Counted from the first letter of the stretch, positions 53,199 through 63,069 are shown. The stretch is 64,000 bases of DNA from an uncultured Muribaculaceae bacterium (GCA_944320595.1 CALUIB010000013.1:1-64000); one strand, 5' to 3'. The notes: generated by a model from the letters alone, not told the origin. Numbers and translations are program-made.

Positions 53199-55238
53199 TC
53201 AGTTGATTACTATCTCGTCGGTGAATAGCCATGCGCCGTGGCGGGGATGCTTGATTGCATGGAGGCGCACGTAGCGGGCGGTGGTGTCGCACAGCGTGGA
53301 ATATACTTTGTAGCGTATTTCGGCCGAAGTGTCGGGCACGTCGCACCATGCTTGTCCGGCAAGTGTGAAGTGCTCGCCGTCGTCCGACAGGTAGATGTCA
53401 ACCCTGCGTGGCATATACACCCATGCGCCCACTGATTGCAGGAACGTGGCTCCGACGTAGCGCACGGGTTTTGCGCTGCCAAGATCGATGGTGACATCGA
53501 GGTCGCGCATGGTACCCTGCCAGCGGTTGTCGCCGTAGGTCCATCCGCCGCACACGCCGTCGGTGAGAGCCGAGTCGCCTGCTGCGGGATACTGGCGGCT
53601 GTAGGGGATATTGTAAATGACTTTGGCACCGCGTGCGAGGTGGCGCAGCGGCTGGTTGCTCTCCTTGCGGTCGCCATATTCCTGGGCGAGGTCGAATGTG
53701 TTGTAGCCCATCAATCGCAGTTGCTCGATGAGGGCGAGTGCACGGCGGCGGAAGTCGGCATAGTCTTTCTTGTCTGGTTGCGACCAGCCAGTTTCGGCCA
53801 ATGCGAATGCCCGTGGGTAATACATGTATTCGGCATGGCTGTCGTCGGTGATGTATTCTGCCCACACGTTGGCCTGCACCCCGAGCAGGTTTTGCGCCGT
53901 CGTGCCAGTGATGCTGTCGGGGAGCGGTTCAAATGAATATACCTTTTCGAGCGGCAAGTACCCGCCTATCGATACCGGCTCCTTGAAAGGTGCATCTTGC
54001 GTGTAGTCGAGGTAGTAATATGCGTTGGGGTTCAATATCGCTTGGTTGCCCTGTTCCATGGCTTCTATCCCTGGTTCGCTGCCGCGCCACGACATCACCA
54101 CTGCTCCCGGGGCGAGTCCGCCCTGCATTATTTCGTCGAATCCCACCACGGTACGGCCTTTCGATTGCACAAACTGCTCGATGCGGTGTATCATGTAGCT
54201 TTGCAGCTCGTCAACGTCGGCCAGCCCCTCTTGCTCCATCCGCAACTTGCACTTCGGGCATTGTGCCCAGCCTTTTTTCGTGGCTTCGTCGCCGCCAATG
54301 TGGATGTATTGCGAGGGGAACAGGTCGATTACTTCCGTAAGGACATTTTCAAGGAACGTGAAAATGCTGTCGTTGCCTATGCAGAAGTCGGCATCGACAT
54401 AAGGCTTGCCGCTGCAAGACAGGCTGGGGTAGGCGGCAAGCACCTCCTCGCTGTGGCCTGGCATTTCTATCTCGGGTATGACGGTGATGTTCCTTGTGTG
54501 GGCATATTCCACTATTTGGCGTATGTCAGCCTTGGTATAGTACCCTCCGTATGCACCCGGGGCATCTTGGGTGCAATATGAGCGGTCGCCGTTCCACCAG
54601 TCTTCCCACCGCTTGTAGGGCCGCCATGCGGCCAGCTCGGTCAGCCGCGGATAACGGTCGATTTGTAGCCTCCAGCCTGCCGCGTCGGTCAGGTGCAGGT
54701 GCATTGAATTGAGCTTTAGCAAGGCCATCGCGTCGATTTGTTTCATTAGGAACTCCTTCGAGCGGAAGTGGCGCGACACGTCGAAGTGCAGGCCGCGGTA
54801 TGTGAACCGCGGTGCGTCGGCGATGGTGCAGCATTGCAGTTGCCTGACGCTGCCGCAGCGTGTCATTTGCCGCAATGACTGAATGGCATAGAAGGCTCCG
54901 GCCTCGCCTGGCGACGTGATGATGATTTTCCCGGGTGTTATCGTGAGAGTGTAGGCTTCGCTGCCGTCATCCTCCGTGATGCTTATCAAGATGTCGGCGC
55001 GGTTTTCGTCGGTCGCCTCTGACAAGCTGTCGGCCTTTAGGTATTCGGCAAGTGTGCCGTTGCCGCCGTCGATATGGAATGTCGCTGTCGGTTCGGGCCA
55101 CGAGTAAACGCCATCGGCGGTTTCAATGTGTTGCGGCACTGGGATTATGTCGGTCGGGGTGCCGGTGGAAGTCTCGGCCAATGCAGGTATGTCGGCCAGT
55201 ATAATCAATGCGATGATGTAAGTAGCTATTCGGTACAT
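53199..55238 (-). CDS. GH20 beta-N-acetylhexosaminidase
   Basis: The 679-residue exported enzyme has a signal peptide (to about residue 21), a GH20b domain (VPQHIETADGVYSW...), the catalytic TIM barrel and a C-terminal discoidin-like F5/8 domain (VTIDLGSAKPVRYVGATF...YVRLHAIKHPRHGAWLFTDEIVI). Key residues are visible: the Asp-Glu pair in YIHIGGDEATKKGW, EIEMPGHS, and the conserved HLTDAAGWRLQI. It would remove terminal GlcNAc or GalNAc from host mucin or N-glycans by substrate-assisted catalysis. It stands alone on the minus strand. Confidence 0.95.
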   Translation of the reverse strand: MYRIATYIIALIILADIPALAETSTGTPTDIIPVPQHIETADGVYSWPEPTATFHIDGGNGTLAEYLKADSLSEATDENRADILISITEDDGSEAYTLTITPGKIIITSPGEAGAFYAIQSLRQMTRCGSVRQLQCCTIADAPRFTYRGLHFDVSRHFRSKEFLMKQIDAMALLKLNSMHLHLTDAAGWRLQIDRYPRLTELAAWRPYKRWEDWWNGDRSYCTQDAPGAYGGYYTKADIRQIVEYAHTRNITVIPEIEMPGHSEEVLAAYPSLSCSGKPYVDADFCIGNDSIFTFLENVLTEVIDLFPSQYIHIGGDEATKKGWAQCPKCKLRMEQEGLADVDELQSYMIHRIEQFVQSKGRTVVGFDEIMQGGLAPGAVVMSWRGSEPGIEAMEQGNQAILNPNAYYYLDYTQDAPFKEPVSIGGYLPLEKVYSFEPLPDSITGTTAQNLLGVQANVWAEYITDDSHAEYMYYPRAFALAETGWSQPDKKDYADFRRRALALIEQLRLMGYNTFDLAQEYGDRKESNQPLRHLARGAKVIYNIPYSRQYPAAGDSALTDGVCGGWTYGDNRWQGTMRDLDVTIDLGSAKPVRYVGATFLQSVGAWVYMPRRVDIYLSDDGEHFTLAGQAWCDVPDTSAEIRYKVYSTLCDTTARYVRLHAIKHPRHGAWLFTDEIVIN

Positions 55239-55425
55239 TGTAGTTCGTTTAAGGCTTTATTTTTTATAGGGAATAGTGCTGTTATTCCTTGCGTAAATAT
55301 AGCCTTTTGGCATGGGTTGCGCAAACTATTTTGCGATAATCTGCGCAAGTGGGTGTTTTTTTGCGCACTTGCGCAGATTATCTGTGGCTTTCTTATCCTT
55401 GCACAGTACCCTTGTGTGCGGACGG

Positions 55426-57810
55426 TTAATTGACGAACAGTATTTTTGTGGCTACTTTGCCGCTGCTGCTTGAACCGTCGCTTTGCGAGACCAGCACGAA
55501 ATACACGCCGGTCTTTACACGCCGTCCTGCCGCATTGCAGCCGTCCCAAATGGCTGTTCCGCCTATCGACTGCAGCGAACGCACCACGTTGCCTGCCGCA
55601 TCGGCAATCTTTACGAGCGAATTGTCCATTAGTCCTGTTATGGCTATGCTGCCAGTAAAGTCGGGCCTGACGGGGTTGGGGTAGGCATACACGCCCGAGA
55701 AGTCGGCGGCTGGCTGCGAGGCATCGCTGAATAACTCTACTATGCCAGCTGCGGTGGCGGCGAACACCGAGTTGGAATTGGTGGCGCAGCACACCGAGTA
55801 GATGATGTTGCTCGGCAAGTCGCTGTTGTCGGTGGTGTAGTGGCGCAGCACCTGGCTGCCGTCTTCGTTCACAAGGTACAGGCCGCTGCCGGTGGTGGCC
55901 ATCCACTTGCGGTTGTTGCCGTCGATGGCTATCGATGAAACGGGTATGCCGTCGAGCAGGTTGTCGGCATAGTTGGTGCCGTCGTTGCGCGGTATGCGCG
56001 GGCGGGTAATCGAGGCGTTGGAGCCGAATGCGTTTGTGGGGTTGAGGTACATGGGGCCCCTCTCGGTCCCTACCCACAGGGTGCCGTCCTCTTCCTCGGC
56101 AAAGCATAGCACATATCGCCATTCAAATCCGTTGCCGTCTTGGTCGGGCACGCTGCCGGCGGAGATTGTCGCCGTCTGTATCGCCGTCGATGCCGGGTTG
56201 CCGTTGTCGTTGATGAAGTAGATGCTGCCGTTGTACTCGACATTGGATATTACCTTGATGTCGCCTCGCTTGGTTATGAGAAAGCACGAGCTGTGGGTTG
56301 CGTCTTCTATCGGTGCATTGACTGTTATCCAGTCGGCTTGGGTGACAGTGGAACTTTGCACCTTGTCGCCCGGCAGCACCATCAGGGGCGACGGTGTTTC
56401 GCCGCCTTGCAGCAGCCACAGGTTGCCTGCCGCGTCGAATTGCATCGCCGTCGCGTTCACGGCATCGTCGGCTTCGCCCGACTTTGCCGCAATCATCGGG
56501 CTGTTGCTGGTGTCGTATTTAACAACTTCACCGTCGGGCCTTACTTGGTATGCCCCTTCATAGAGCGAACCTATCAGGTAGCCATTGTCATACGGGTTGA
56601 ATATTGGGTTGTAAATCTGCCGCAGGTATCCGTCCGACTGGGGGTTGGTGACTGGTATGCCATCAGGAAGGGCGTTTCGCCACTGCCCGTCTTGTAGGAA
56701 ATTCACTTGTGCCGGTTTGGTAAGATATTGTGCTACTCGCGTGGGGCCGCTGCTGGCCACGAGCAGTGTGCCGGTGCTACTGTCGAAGGCCAGACTCACA
56801 GGGTGGGCCACCGACGTGGCATTGGGGTGGTAGTAGTCGGACAGCACCGTTACGCCCCCATCGGAGTCGAGGCTTATGTGCCGCAGGCCGGAGGTGCTAA
56901 GTTCCCACATCTGCCCACGCTCCTCCATCGAGGAGACTATCGCCTGGCTGCCTGCCGTCTCGGTCGGCAGCGCATGTGTATCGGCGATGTGCCCGTATTG
57001 GTCCAAGTAGATTACCCTTGAGTGGTCGCCGCTGGTGGCGATGTAACCCTCTTGCGTGGGCTGTATCTGTGCCATCCCTTCCGATGCTACAAGGCTTATG
57101 CTGTGTGTCCCACTCGGGTCGATATTTATATTGTAAGTCCAGCCTCCTGCAAATATTACTGCATCGCCGGCCGACGAGAACGGCAGCAGGCGCGCGCTTT
57201 CGTGCAGGGTGGTGGCCGTCATCTCGGCCAGCGTCTGCGGCACTGAGCCGAGGAGGCAGTAGCGCAGGCTGTCGGCGTTCACCCACAGGTAGCTATTGGT
57301 AGCGGCCACCGAGCTGACTTCGGTGTTGAAGATGCGTGAAAACTCCACGTCGAAACTCTCGTCATTGAACACCACGATGCCGAATGCCGTGGCCACCAGC
57401 ATACGCCCGTCGGCAAAGGTTATGTCGTTGATCGTGCGGCTGCCTTGCAAGTCGGCATTGTATATGTCGGGCAGGTTGATGGTTTCTCCGTCGTCGGTGA
57501 GGATGTCGATGTTGCTGTCATCGTAGGCCACGGCTAAGTAGCCGCGGCTGTAGTTGTAGTACACGTTGCGCACGGTGCTGCCGTTGAGGCGGTTGTTGCG
57601 CGAGTAGTAGTCGCTCTCGTCGTTCACCTTGTCGTAGCTGTAGAGGGTGTTGTCCGAGAGGTAATACACCATGTCGCCGGTGTCGATGAGCCTTGTTATG
57701 TCGTTCCCAAAAGTGGGGTGTATCTTTATGCTGCCTATTGCGCCCTGTGCGGCTGCTTGGCCTGCGGCTGCCAGTGCGGCCATGAGGGCGATGATGATTT
57801 TTCGTGTCAT
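55426..57810 (-). CDS. PorZ-like beta-propeller protein
   Basis: The 794-residue exported protein (signal IIIALMAALAAAGQAAAQ) starts its mature part with GSIKIHPTFGNDITRLIDTGD and VYYLSDNTLYSYDK, the pattern of the PorZ N-terminal propeller, and contains further two-component-regulator-like propeller repeats (DNLLDGIPVSSIAID). The last 85 residues (AYPNPVRPDFTGSIAITG...KTGVYFVLV) look like a C-terminal sorting-type beta domain. In Porphyromonas, PorZ is part of the type IX secretion attachment complex. No other T9SS gene is in the window. The start was set at the ATG 57810, before the signal peptide. Confidence 0.75.
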   Translation of the reverse strand: MTRKIIIALMAALAAAGQAAAQGAIGSIKIHPTFGNDITRLIDTGDMVYYLSDNTLYSYDKVNDESDYYSRNNRLNGSTVRNVYYNYSRGYLAVAYDDSNIDILTDDGETINLPDIYNADLQGSRTINDITFADGRMLVATAFGIVVFNDESFDVEFSRIFNTEVSSVAATNSYLWVNADSLRYCLLGSVPQTLAEMTATTLHESARLLPFSSAGDAVIFAGGWTYNINIDPSGTHSISLVASEGMAQIQPTQEGYIATSGDHSRVIYLDQYGHIADTHALPTETAGSQAIVSSMEERGQMWELSTSGLRHISLDSDGGVTVLSDYYHPNATSVAHPVSLAFDSSTGTLLVASSGPTRVAQYLTKPAQVNFLQDGQWRNALPDGIPVTNPQSDGYLRQIYNPIFNPYDNGYLIGSLYEGAYQVRPDGEVVKYDTSNSPMIAAKSGEADDAVNATAMQFDAAGNLWLLQGGETPSPLMVLPGDKVQSSTVTQADWITVNAPIEDATHSSCFLITKRGDIKVISNVEYNGSIYFINDNGNPASTAIQTATISAGSVPDQDGNGFEWRYVLCFAEEEDGTLWVGTERGPMYLNPTNAFGSNASITRPRIPRNDGTNYADNLLDGIPVSSIAIDGNNRKWMATTGSGLYLVNEDGSQVLRHYTTDNSDLPSNIIYSVCCATNSNSVFAATAAGIVELFSDASQPAADFSGVYAYPNPVRPDFTGSIAITGLMDNSLVKIADAAGNVVRSLQSIGGTAIWDGCNAAGRRVKTGVYFVLVSQSDGSSSSGKVATKILFVN

Positions 57811-57876
57811 AAAAATCTTGTTTATAATAATAACGTGGCTATGGCGGCGCAAATTGTGTGTGCGCAGGTGTGAGGG

Positions 57877-59595
57877 CTACATTCCGAAGTAGCGGCGCAG
57901 CACGTCGGCATTGGTTTGCGCCGGTGTGCGCACTGCCAGCAATGCTTGCCTCTGGCAGGCGTAGAAAGCGGGTAATGCCTGCCTTAGTGCAGCCTCGTCG
58001 CCGGCCTCGAAATATTCAAATTCAAAAGCTGCGGCGATGGCTCGTGTGCGGTCGGGGCGAGCCACCTCGAAGTATCGTTCAAGTTCGGGTAGACTCGAAG
58101 TGCCGTTGAGAAAGCGGAATATGTTGCCGCCGCCGTTGCACATCACTATTATTTTCAGTTTTGCCGAATTGTATTGCGACGAAATACCGGCAAGGTCGTA
58201 GCCGAAGCTCATGTCGCCGGTCACCAGCAAGGCCGTTTCCCCGGCAGGGGCCACAAGCGCGGTGCCGAGCGCGGTGGAAGTGCTGCCATCGATGCCCGAT
58301 GTGCCGCGGTTGCAGTAGCACGGTTGCTTGACGGCGGTGCCGAATAGCTGGGCGTAGCGTATGCATGTGCCGTTTGACAGGTGCAGCGTGTAATGAGCCG
58401 GTATCGACGGTATTATTACGGAAAATGCCTTTAGGTCGCACCAGGGGGCGTCGGCCACATACTGCTCGTGCCACCGGGCGGCTTCGCCTGCGAGTTGCTG
58501 CCACCGTCGTGCATAGCCCGGTGCGAGGCTTTGCTCGGGTGGCAGTGCATCGAGCAGTTGGCCGAAGAATAGCTCGGGCGGTGTGTCGATGCGGCGTGTG
58601 AGGTGCTGCATGGTGTCGATGGTGCAAGGGTCGGTACCCACCCTCCATTCTTGGGCGGCCGGGTAGCGGCGCAGGAATTTCTTTGCCACCTTCGACACTA
58701 ATGAGCCGCCCATGGTGATAAGCAATTGCGGTGCATATTGCCGAGCCTTGCCCGATGGCATTGCACCGAGTGTGCGGTCGATGGCTGAAATGAACTGCTC
58801 GTCGTGCAGGTTGGAAATGGTTTCGGTGAGTATGGCCACATTGCCGCATTGTCGGGCGATGCCCGACAATGCGGCATTAAGCTGGTGCGACGGGTGATGG
58901 AAACCGGCCACAATCATCACCCGTTCTGTTCCGGCAAGTTCTGTGGCAAGCTGTTGCATTGTCGCCCTGTCAACAGTTGGAGCCGTTGCCCCGTGCTTGA
59001 TTATGCGCACAGGACTGGCCACCGGCACGGTTTCGCACAGTGGGTCGGCGAGCGGTACGTTAATGTGCACAGGCCCCATGGGCGCTGTGGTTGCCGTGAT
59101 GGCGGCATCGTTGATTAGGCGGTTGGCATACCAGCGGTCTTGTTCGCCGATGCACGATGTTGGCAGGTCGTAACTTTGTTTCACGATTGCGGCAAGAGAT
59201 TTGTCTTGCCTTATCGTTTGGCTGTCGTTTTGGTCAATCCATTCTCGCGGGCGGTCGGCGGATACTGCAATGATGGGGATTTGCCTGTAATAAGCCTCGG
59301 CGATGGCGGGTGCATAGTCGAGCAATGCCGACCCCGATGTGCACACAATCATCACCGGTTGCAGCAGCCGCTGTGCTATGCCTATGGCAGCGAATGCCGC
59401 ACTGCGCTCGTCGGTAATCACCCACTTGCTTATACGCGGTTCACGGGCAAGAGCTATAAGCAGCGGCGCATTGCGCGAGCCGGGCGACACCACGGCGTGC
59501 CGCACGCCGGCGGCAATCATTATTTCCACTATTTCACGGCATTGCACGTGTGCCGAGGTTGTGCCTGCAATGGCGGTTTTGTTGTGTTGTTCCAT
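57877..59595 (-). CDS. menD: 2-succinyl-5-enolpyruvyl-6-hydroxy-3-cyclohexene-1-carboxylate synthase
   Basis: The 572-residue ThDP enzyme of menaquinone synthesis joins isochorismate and 2-oxoglutarate-derived succinic semialdehyde. N-terminal HAVVSPGSRNAPL with ITDERSAAFAAIGIA is the MenD signature. The ThDP/Mg motif is TGDMSFGYDLAGI followed by the CNGGGNIFRFL loop. The middle domain and length fit. It lies 66 bases from the PorZ-like gene and 22 bases from xpt, all on the minus strand. No other men gene is in the window. Menaquinone is the quinone of anaerobic respiration in these bacteria. Confidence 0.96.
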   Translation of the reverse strand: MEQHNKTAIAGTTSAHVQCREIVEIMIAAGVRHAVVSPGSRNAPLLIALAREPRISKWVITDERSAAFAAIGIAQRLLQPVMIVCTSGSALLDYAPAIAEAYYRQIPIIAVSADRPREWIDQNDSQTIRQDKSLAAIVKQSYDLPTSCIGEQDRWYANRLINDAAITATTAPMGPVHINVPLADPLCETVPVASPVRIIKHGATAPTVDRATMQQLATELAGTERVMIVAGFHHPSHQLNAALSGIARQCGNVAILTETISNLHDEQFISAIDRTLGAMPSGKARQYAPQLLITMGGSLVSKVAKKFLRRYPAAQEWRVGTDPCTIDTMQHLTRRIDTPPELFFGQLLDALPPEQSLAPGYARRWQQLAGEAARWHEQYVADAPWCDLKAFSVIIPSIPAHYTLHLSNGTCIRYAQLFGTAVKQPCYCNRGTSGIDGSTSTALGTALVAPAGETALLVTGDMSFGYDLAGISSQYNSAKLKIIVMCNGGGNIFRFLNGTSSLPELERYFEVARPDRTRAIAAAFEFEYFEAGDEAALRQALPAFYACQRQALLAVRTPAQTNADVLRRYFGM

Positions 59596-59617
59596 CGTCG
59601 TTAAAAACAGTTTTTTG

Positions 59618-60184
59618 TTATATCAGCTTGATTTGGCAATTGTCGAGCGAGGCCACGCTGGCAAGGCTTTCCACTCGGTAGCCCATCGAGCGCAATCGGT
59701 CGCCGCCCCCCTGGAACGCTTTCTCGATGATAAAGCCGAATCCGCAGATGGTGGCACCGGCCTGCCGGGCAAGGTCGATGATGCCGAGCGCGGCGTTGCC
59801 GTAGGCAAGGAAGTCGTCGATGAACAGTATGCGGTCGGCCCGGGTCAGGAAGTCGGAGCTGATGCACACGGTGTAGTCGCGGTCCTTGGTGAACGAGTGT
59901 ATCACAGTAGTAAGCATGTGTTCCATGGTTTTGGGCTGCTTTTTCTTGACAAACACCACTGGCAGGTGCATCGCGGCTCCCGTCATAATTGCAGGTGCGA
60001 TGCCGCTTGCCTCGATGGTTACAATTTTGTTCACTCCGCTGTCGGCATACAGCCGTGCAAATTCCTCGCCAATGCGGCACATTAGGTCGGGGTCCATTTG
60101 GTGATTTATGAAACTATCCACCTTCAGTATCCCGCCCGGGTAGCATTTGCCGTCTTCCAAAATTCGTTGTTTCAGCAATTCCAT
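59618..60184 (-). CDS. xpt: Xanthine phosphoribosyltransferase
   Basis: The 188-residue cytoplasmic enzyme converts xanthine and PRPP to XMP for purine salvage. The PRPP-binding motif [15 protein letters not shown] near residue 125 and the N-terminal [25 protein letters not shown] fit Xpt well. The start is the ATG 60184, because the longer frame runs back through the terminator at 60213-60246 into the ferredoxin gene. menD follows 22 bases after the stop, so the two may be cotranscribed. Confidence 0.94.
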   Translation of the reverse strand: MELLKQRILEDGKCYPGGILKVDSFINHQMDPDLMCRIGEEFARLYADSGVNKIVTIEASGIAPAIMTGAAMHLPVVFVKKKQPKTMEHMLTTVIHSFTKDRDYTVCISSDFLTRADRILFIDDFLAYGNAALGIIDLARQAGATICGFGFIIEKAFQGGGDRLRSMGYRVESLASVASLDNCQIKLI

Positions 60185-60212
60185 AAGGCAAATTATCGTG
60201 GGGTGTAAAAAA

Positions 60213-60246
60213 TCACCATTGCCGCACAGTGCCGGGGCAATGGTGA
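60213..60246 (-). terminator. Terminator of the ferredoxin gene
   Basis: On the minus strand TCACCATTGCC pairs with GGCAATGGTGA and is followed by TTTTTT. It lies 46 bases after the ferredoxin stop and upstream of xpt. Confidence 0.9.
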
Positions 60247-60291
60247 ATGAAAAACCTAACCCCCGCGTGGGGGAGTTCTTTTTACCTTGTA

Positions 60292-60459
60292 TTAACCTTC
60301 GGTGATGGCGTCGCTCGGGCAAGATGCTGCGCAGCTGCCGCAGTCGATGCACTTATCGGGGTCAATGTGATAGATGTCGCCTTCAGAGATAGCGTCAACC
60401 GGGCAAACACTCATGCAAGTGCCGCAGGCTACGCAAGCGTCGGTAATAACATGTGCCAT
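60292..60459 (-). CDS. 2[4Fe-4S] ferredoxin
   Basis: This is a 55-residue ferredoxin with two typical motifs, [12 protein letters not shown] and [12 protein letters not shown], spaced as in clostridial-type ferredoxins. It carries low-potential electrons for pyruvate:ferredoxin oxidoreductase and related enzymes. The start at 60459 ([13 protein letters not shown]) was chosen because the longer frame begins inside the promoter region. It is monocistronic with a strong promoter and terminator, as expected for an abundant carrier. Confidence 0.95.
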   Translation of the reverse strand: MAHVITDACVACGTCMSVCPVDAISEGDIYHIDPDKCIDCGSCAASCPSDAITEG

Positions 60460-60507
60460 TGTAGTAGAAAAATTAAATTGGTTAAACAGATTAAACAAAT
60501 ATTGCTG

Positions 60508-60537
60508 CAAATGTACTGATTTTTTTCATACCGACAA
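60508..60537 (-). promoter_or_regulatory. Promoter of the ferredoxin gene
   Basis: On the minus strand TTG (60535-60537), 19 bases, TACATTTG (60508-60515), fitting TTTG-N19-TAnnTTTG. The predicted start lies about 45 bases before the ATG. Confidence 0.7.
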
Positions 60538-60673
60538 CTGCTGAACGTGGTTTTTTATGCAATATAACTGTAATTGCTTGTGTTGTAGGTGATTGTTGTA
60601 TATGCCAAGTGGCTGGTTCAAGTGAGTGGATTTAGAAAGGTGGGAAATGACTTAAAAATGTGCGAAAAAATAG

Positions 60674-60681
60674 TAAATTTG
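60674..60681 (+). promoter_or_regulatory. Candidate -7 element of the GT2 gene
   Basis: TAAATTTG fits TAnnTTTG. The predicted start near 60689 is 16 bases before the ATG at 60705. No good -33 element is seen. Confidence 0.45.
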
Positions 60682-60704
60682 CAGAATTAAGTGTTGATTA
60701 GGCT

Positions 60705-61472
60705 ATGGGACGGCTTTTTAGTATAATAACGGTAACTTACAATGCAGGCAGCGTAATCTCACCCACATTGGAAAGTGTCGGGCGGCAGTCGCTTGACGAC
60801 TACGAATATGTGGTGGTGGATGGCGCATCGGGCGATGACACTCTTGCCCGGGTGAAGGCATCGGGGATAAGTGGGCTGCGCGTCGTAAGCGAACCCGACT
60901 GCGGGCTTTATGATGCCATGAACAAGGGGTTGGCAATGGCACGGGGGGAATACTTGATATTCCTTAATGCAGGCGACGCATTTGCCGACACTGACGTGCT
61001 GGCCCGCCTTGCTCGGAAGGCTCATGAGGGCGATTACGACATATTGTATGGGCAGACGCAGCTTGTCGATGCCGCGCGCCGTGTTATAGGGCCAAGGCAC
61101 CTTGTGGCCCCCGCGAGTCTTACCGCCGACAGTTTCAAGCAAGGTATGCTGGTGTGCCACCAGGCTTTCGTGGCTCGCCGCAGCATGGCACCGCAGTTTG
61201 ACTTGCGTTACCGTTTCTCGGCCGACTATGACTGGTGCATACGATGCCTGCTGCAAAGCCGTGGAAATGGGTATGTGGGGGCTCAGCCCATAATAGACTT
61301 CTTAGTTGACACGGCTGGCACCACCGAGCGCAACCATAAGGCTTCGCTCAAAGAACGGTTCGACATAATGTGCCGCTACTATGGCACCGTGCCGACCATT
61401 GCCAGGCATTTGTCGTTTATTCCCCGTTATCTTGGTGAGAAACGGCGTAAAAAAAGGTTGTTGGAAAAATGA
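60705..61472 (+). CDS. Family 2 glycosyltransferase
   Basis: The 255-residue cytoplasmic glycosyltransferase has a GT-A fold: FSIITVTYNAG at the N-terminus, VVVDGASGDDT, the nucleotide-sugar DxD-like position in YLIFLNAGD, and the acceptor region YDWCIRCLLQS with the ED/DYDW-type catalytic base. It probably adds a sugar to a surface polysaccharide; donor and acceptor are unknown. It has no other glycan genes as neighbours. The basic C-terminus (GEKRRKKRLLEK) suggests membrane association. Confidence 0.92.
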   Translation: MGRLFSIITVTYNAGSVISPTLESVGRQSLDDYEYVVVDGASGDDTLARVKASGISGLRVVSEPDCGLYDAMNKGLAMARGEYLIFLNAGDAFADTDVLARLARKAHEGDYDILYGQTQLVDAARRVIGPRHLVAPASLTADSFKQGMLVCHQAFVARRSMAPQFDLRYRFSADYDWCIRCLLQSRGNGYVGAQPIIDFLVDTAGTTERNHKASLKERFDIMCRYYGTVPTIARHLSFIPRYLGEKRRKKRLLEK

Positions 61473-61585
61473 ATAATTTGCAACGCTGGCTCAAGCTGCC
61501 AGTAAGGCTGTGCTAATCGTCGTGGTGATGACATGGCTTATTTCCGTTTTGTGGCCAGTATAGCTTTTTGTGAGAAAATGGATTT

Positions 61586-62011
61586 ATGGAAATTGATACG
61601 AAACAAATAACAGTAGTGTTTGATGACGACCATCCTGGGTCGCTTGCCGGTGTCACGGGCATATTGTCGCGCCATGCAGTCAACATATTGGCCATGACGG
61701 CGAGCGGCAATCGGGAAAACGGCAGGGCACACTTTGTGGTTGACCACATAAGGCTCGCATTCGACATATTGCAGAACCATGGCTACCATGTGGTGGCCGA
61801 GGACGTGCTGTGCTTGCAGGTGAAGAATGTGGCCGGGGCATTGCACAAGTCGTTGCAGCTGCTTGCCGAGCACGACATAAACATCGACTACATATATGCC
61901 TTCGCGCAAGAAACCACCGAGGGAGGTACGGCAGTGATAAAGTGCGACGAGGCATCGCGGGCGAAATCGGTGCTTGTTGCCCATTTCAAGGGACTGCGTA
62001 GCAGCGAGTGA
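61586..62011 (+). CDS. Tandem ACT-domain protein
   Basis: The 141-residue cytoplasmic protein contains two ACT-like domains (DDDHPGSLAGVTGILSRHAVNILAMTAS at about 13-40, and VKNVAGALHKSLQLLAEHDINIDYIYAF at about 79-106). Such proteins bind amino acids and regulate enzymes. In Bacteroidetes close relatives sit beside phenylacetate-CoA ligase, but that gene is not here. The ligand is unknown. The gap of 113 bases from the glycosyltransferase leaves cotranscription open. Confidence 0.88.
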   Translation: MEIDTKQITVVFDDDHPGSLAGVTGILSRHAVNILAMTASGNRENGRAHFVVDHIRLAFDILQNHGYHVVAEDVLCLQVKNVAGALHKSLQLLAEHDINIDYIYAFAQETTEGGTAVIKCDEASRAKSVLVAHFKGLRSSE

Positions 62012-62024
62012 AATGGTTGGGGTT

Positions 62025-62957
62025 TTACCTGTGGCGCGATGAAGCCTTTTGCAGGAACGGGGTGCCGCCTCCGGGGCGTGGGGCGCGTTTGCCCATGTCG
62101 GCAGGGCCGTATTGTTGGCCACCGGTGTAGTCGTGTAGGAGCGAATGTAGCACCTGAAAGAGCAGTCCGCCCACGTCAATGCCGAATTTGCTGCCATTGA
62201 TGTTGATTTGCGGAATTAGTATCGGGATGGTCATCCATTTGTGGCTGTAGGGGTCGTAATATCGTTGCGCCCCCATTTCCATCGAGAATTTGTCGCTCAT
62301 CTGCACACCTATTGTTGCCCCGTAGTTCGACCGTGCCATATAAGGCATTGCTGCCATGGAATGGTACAAGCCTCCGCCATGTTGGTAGCTCCCGAATGCG
62401 TTAAGCGTTAGACGGTCGTTGAGTTGGTATGAGAGTTGTCCCGATACCCCGTAGTTGTTGTACAGACGGTTGTCGAGATGGTATTTCGTGCCAGTTATCG
62501 AGCCTGTTATGGAAAAGCGGCCAAAATCTTGGAACAATGAGACAGAGCCTGTAGCGATGTTGCCCATCCCGGGGAATGTGTTCATGGAACTTGATGCAAA
62601 CACTCCTCCGCCTTGCCAAGAGGCAATTGAGCCTGCGGCATAGTTGCTGCCAAGGCTGAATTGGCGTTGGTGGTAAAAATTATAATCACTTGGTTTGGGG
62701 GCAAGTCCGTGATATACGTTGATGTTGGCCGCCATATTGTGATGCAATGAGTCGTCGGCCACTGCCGATGGTTGCGCGGTAATGGGCTGTGGTATGGAAA
62801 GCGTGTAGCGGGGAGAGGTGAAGTCGCCGTTATGCAATTTTAGTTGTGGCGGTTGCAATGGCTGCACGTCGGTGATGCGCAGCGGCGTTTCTTGTGCGTT
62901 GGTCGAGAGAGTGAGTAGCAGTAGCAATATTTTCAGGGCAGTCTTCATAAGTGCCAT
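62025..62957 (-). CDS. Outer-membrane protein, function unknown
   Basis: The 310-residue protein has a signal peptide (LKILLLLLTLSTNAQ). The remainder alternates short beta-strands (NYAAGSIASWQGGGVF, SITGSITGTKYHLDN, GVSGQLSYQLNDRLTLNAFGSY) as in small outer-membrane barrels of Bacteroidales. It ends in a Pro/Gly/Arg-rich tail (GKRAPRPGGGTPFLQ), so the barrel may be followed by a free tail. No family name is certain. Start codons at 62957 and 62948 are both possible. Confidence 0.75.
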   Translation of the reverse strand: MALMKTALKILLLLLTLSTNAQETPLRITDVQPLQPPQLKLHNGDFTSPRYTLSIPQPITAQPSAVADDSLHHNMAANINVYHGLAPKPSDYNFYHQRQFSLGSNYAAGSIASWQGGGVFASSSMNTFPGMGNIATGSVSLFQDFGRFSITGSITGTKYHLDNRLYNNYGVSGQLSYQLNDRLTLNAFGSYQHGGGLYHSMAAMPYMARSNYGATIGVQMSDKFSMEMGAQRYYDPYSHKWMTIPILIPQININGSKFGIDVGGLLFQVLHSLLHDYTGGQQYGPADMGKRAPRPGGGTPFLQKASSRHR

Positions 62958-63069
62958 TTTAGTTTGCAATGATAGCAATAAATCTTCTCATTTGGGCGTG
63001 ATTTAATTCTGTTTAACTATTTAACCTTGCACTATATTTTGATAATATAGACTGTGCGGCTCGGCTAAA

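Noticed and set aside
53080-53274. 64-codon frame near the 40-base palindrome
   Set aside because: It spans the palindrome and runs into the GH20 gene; its composition is not convincing, although a remnant of a lost gene cannot be excluded.
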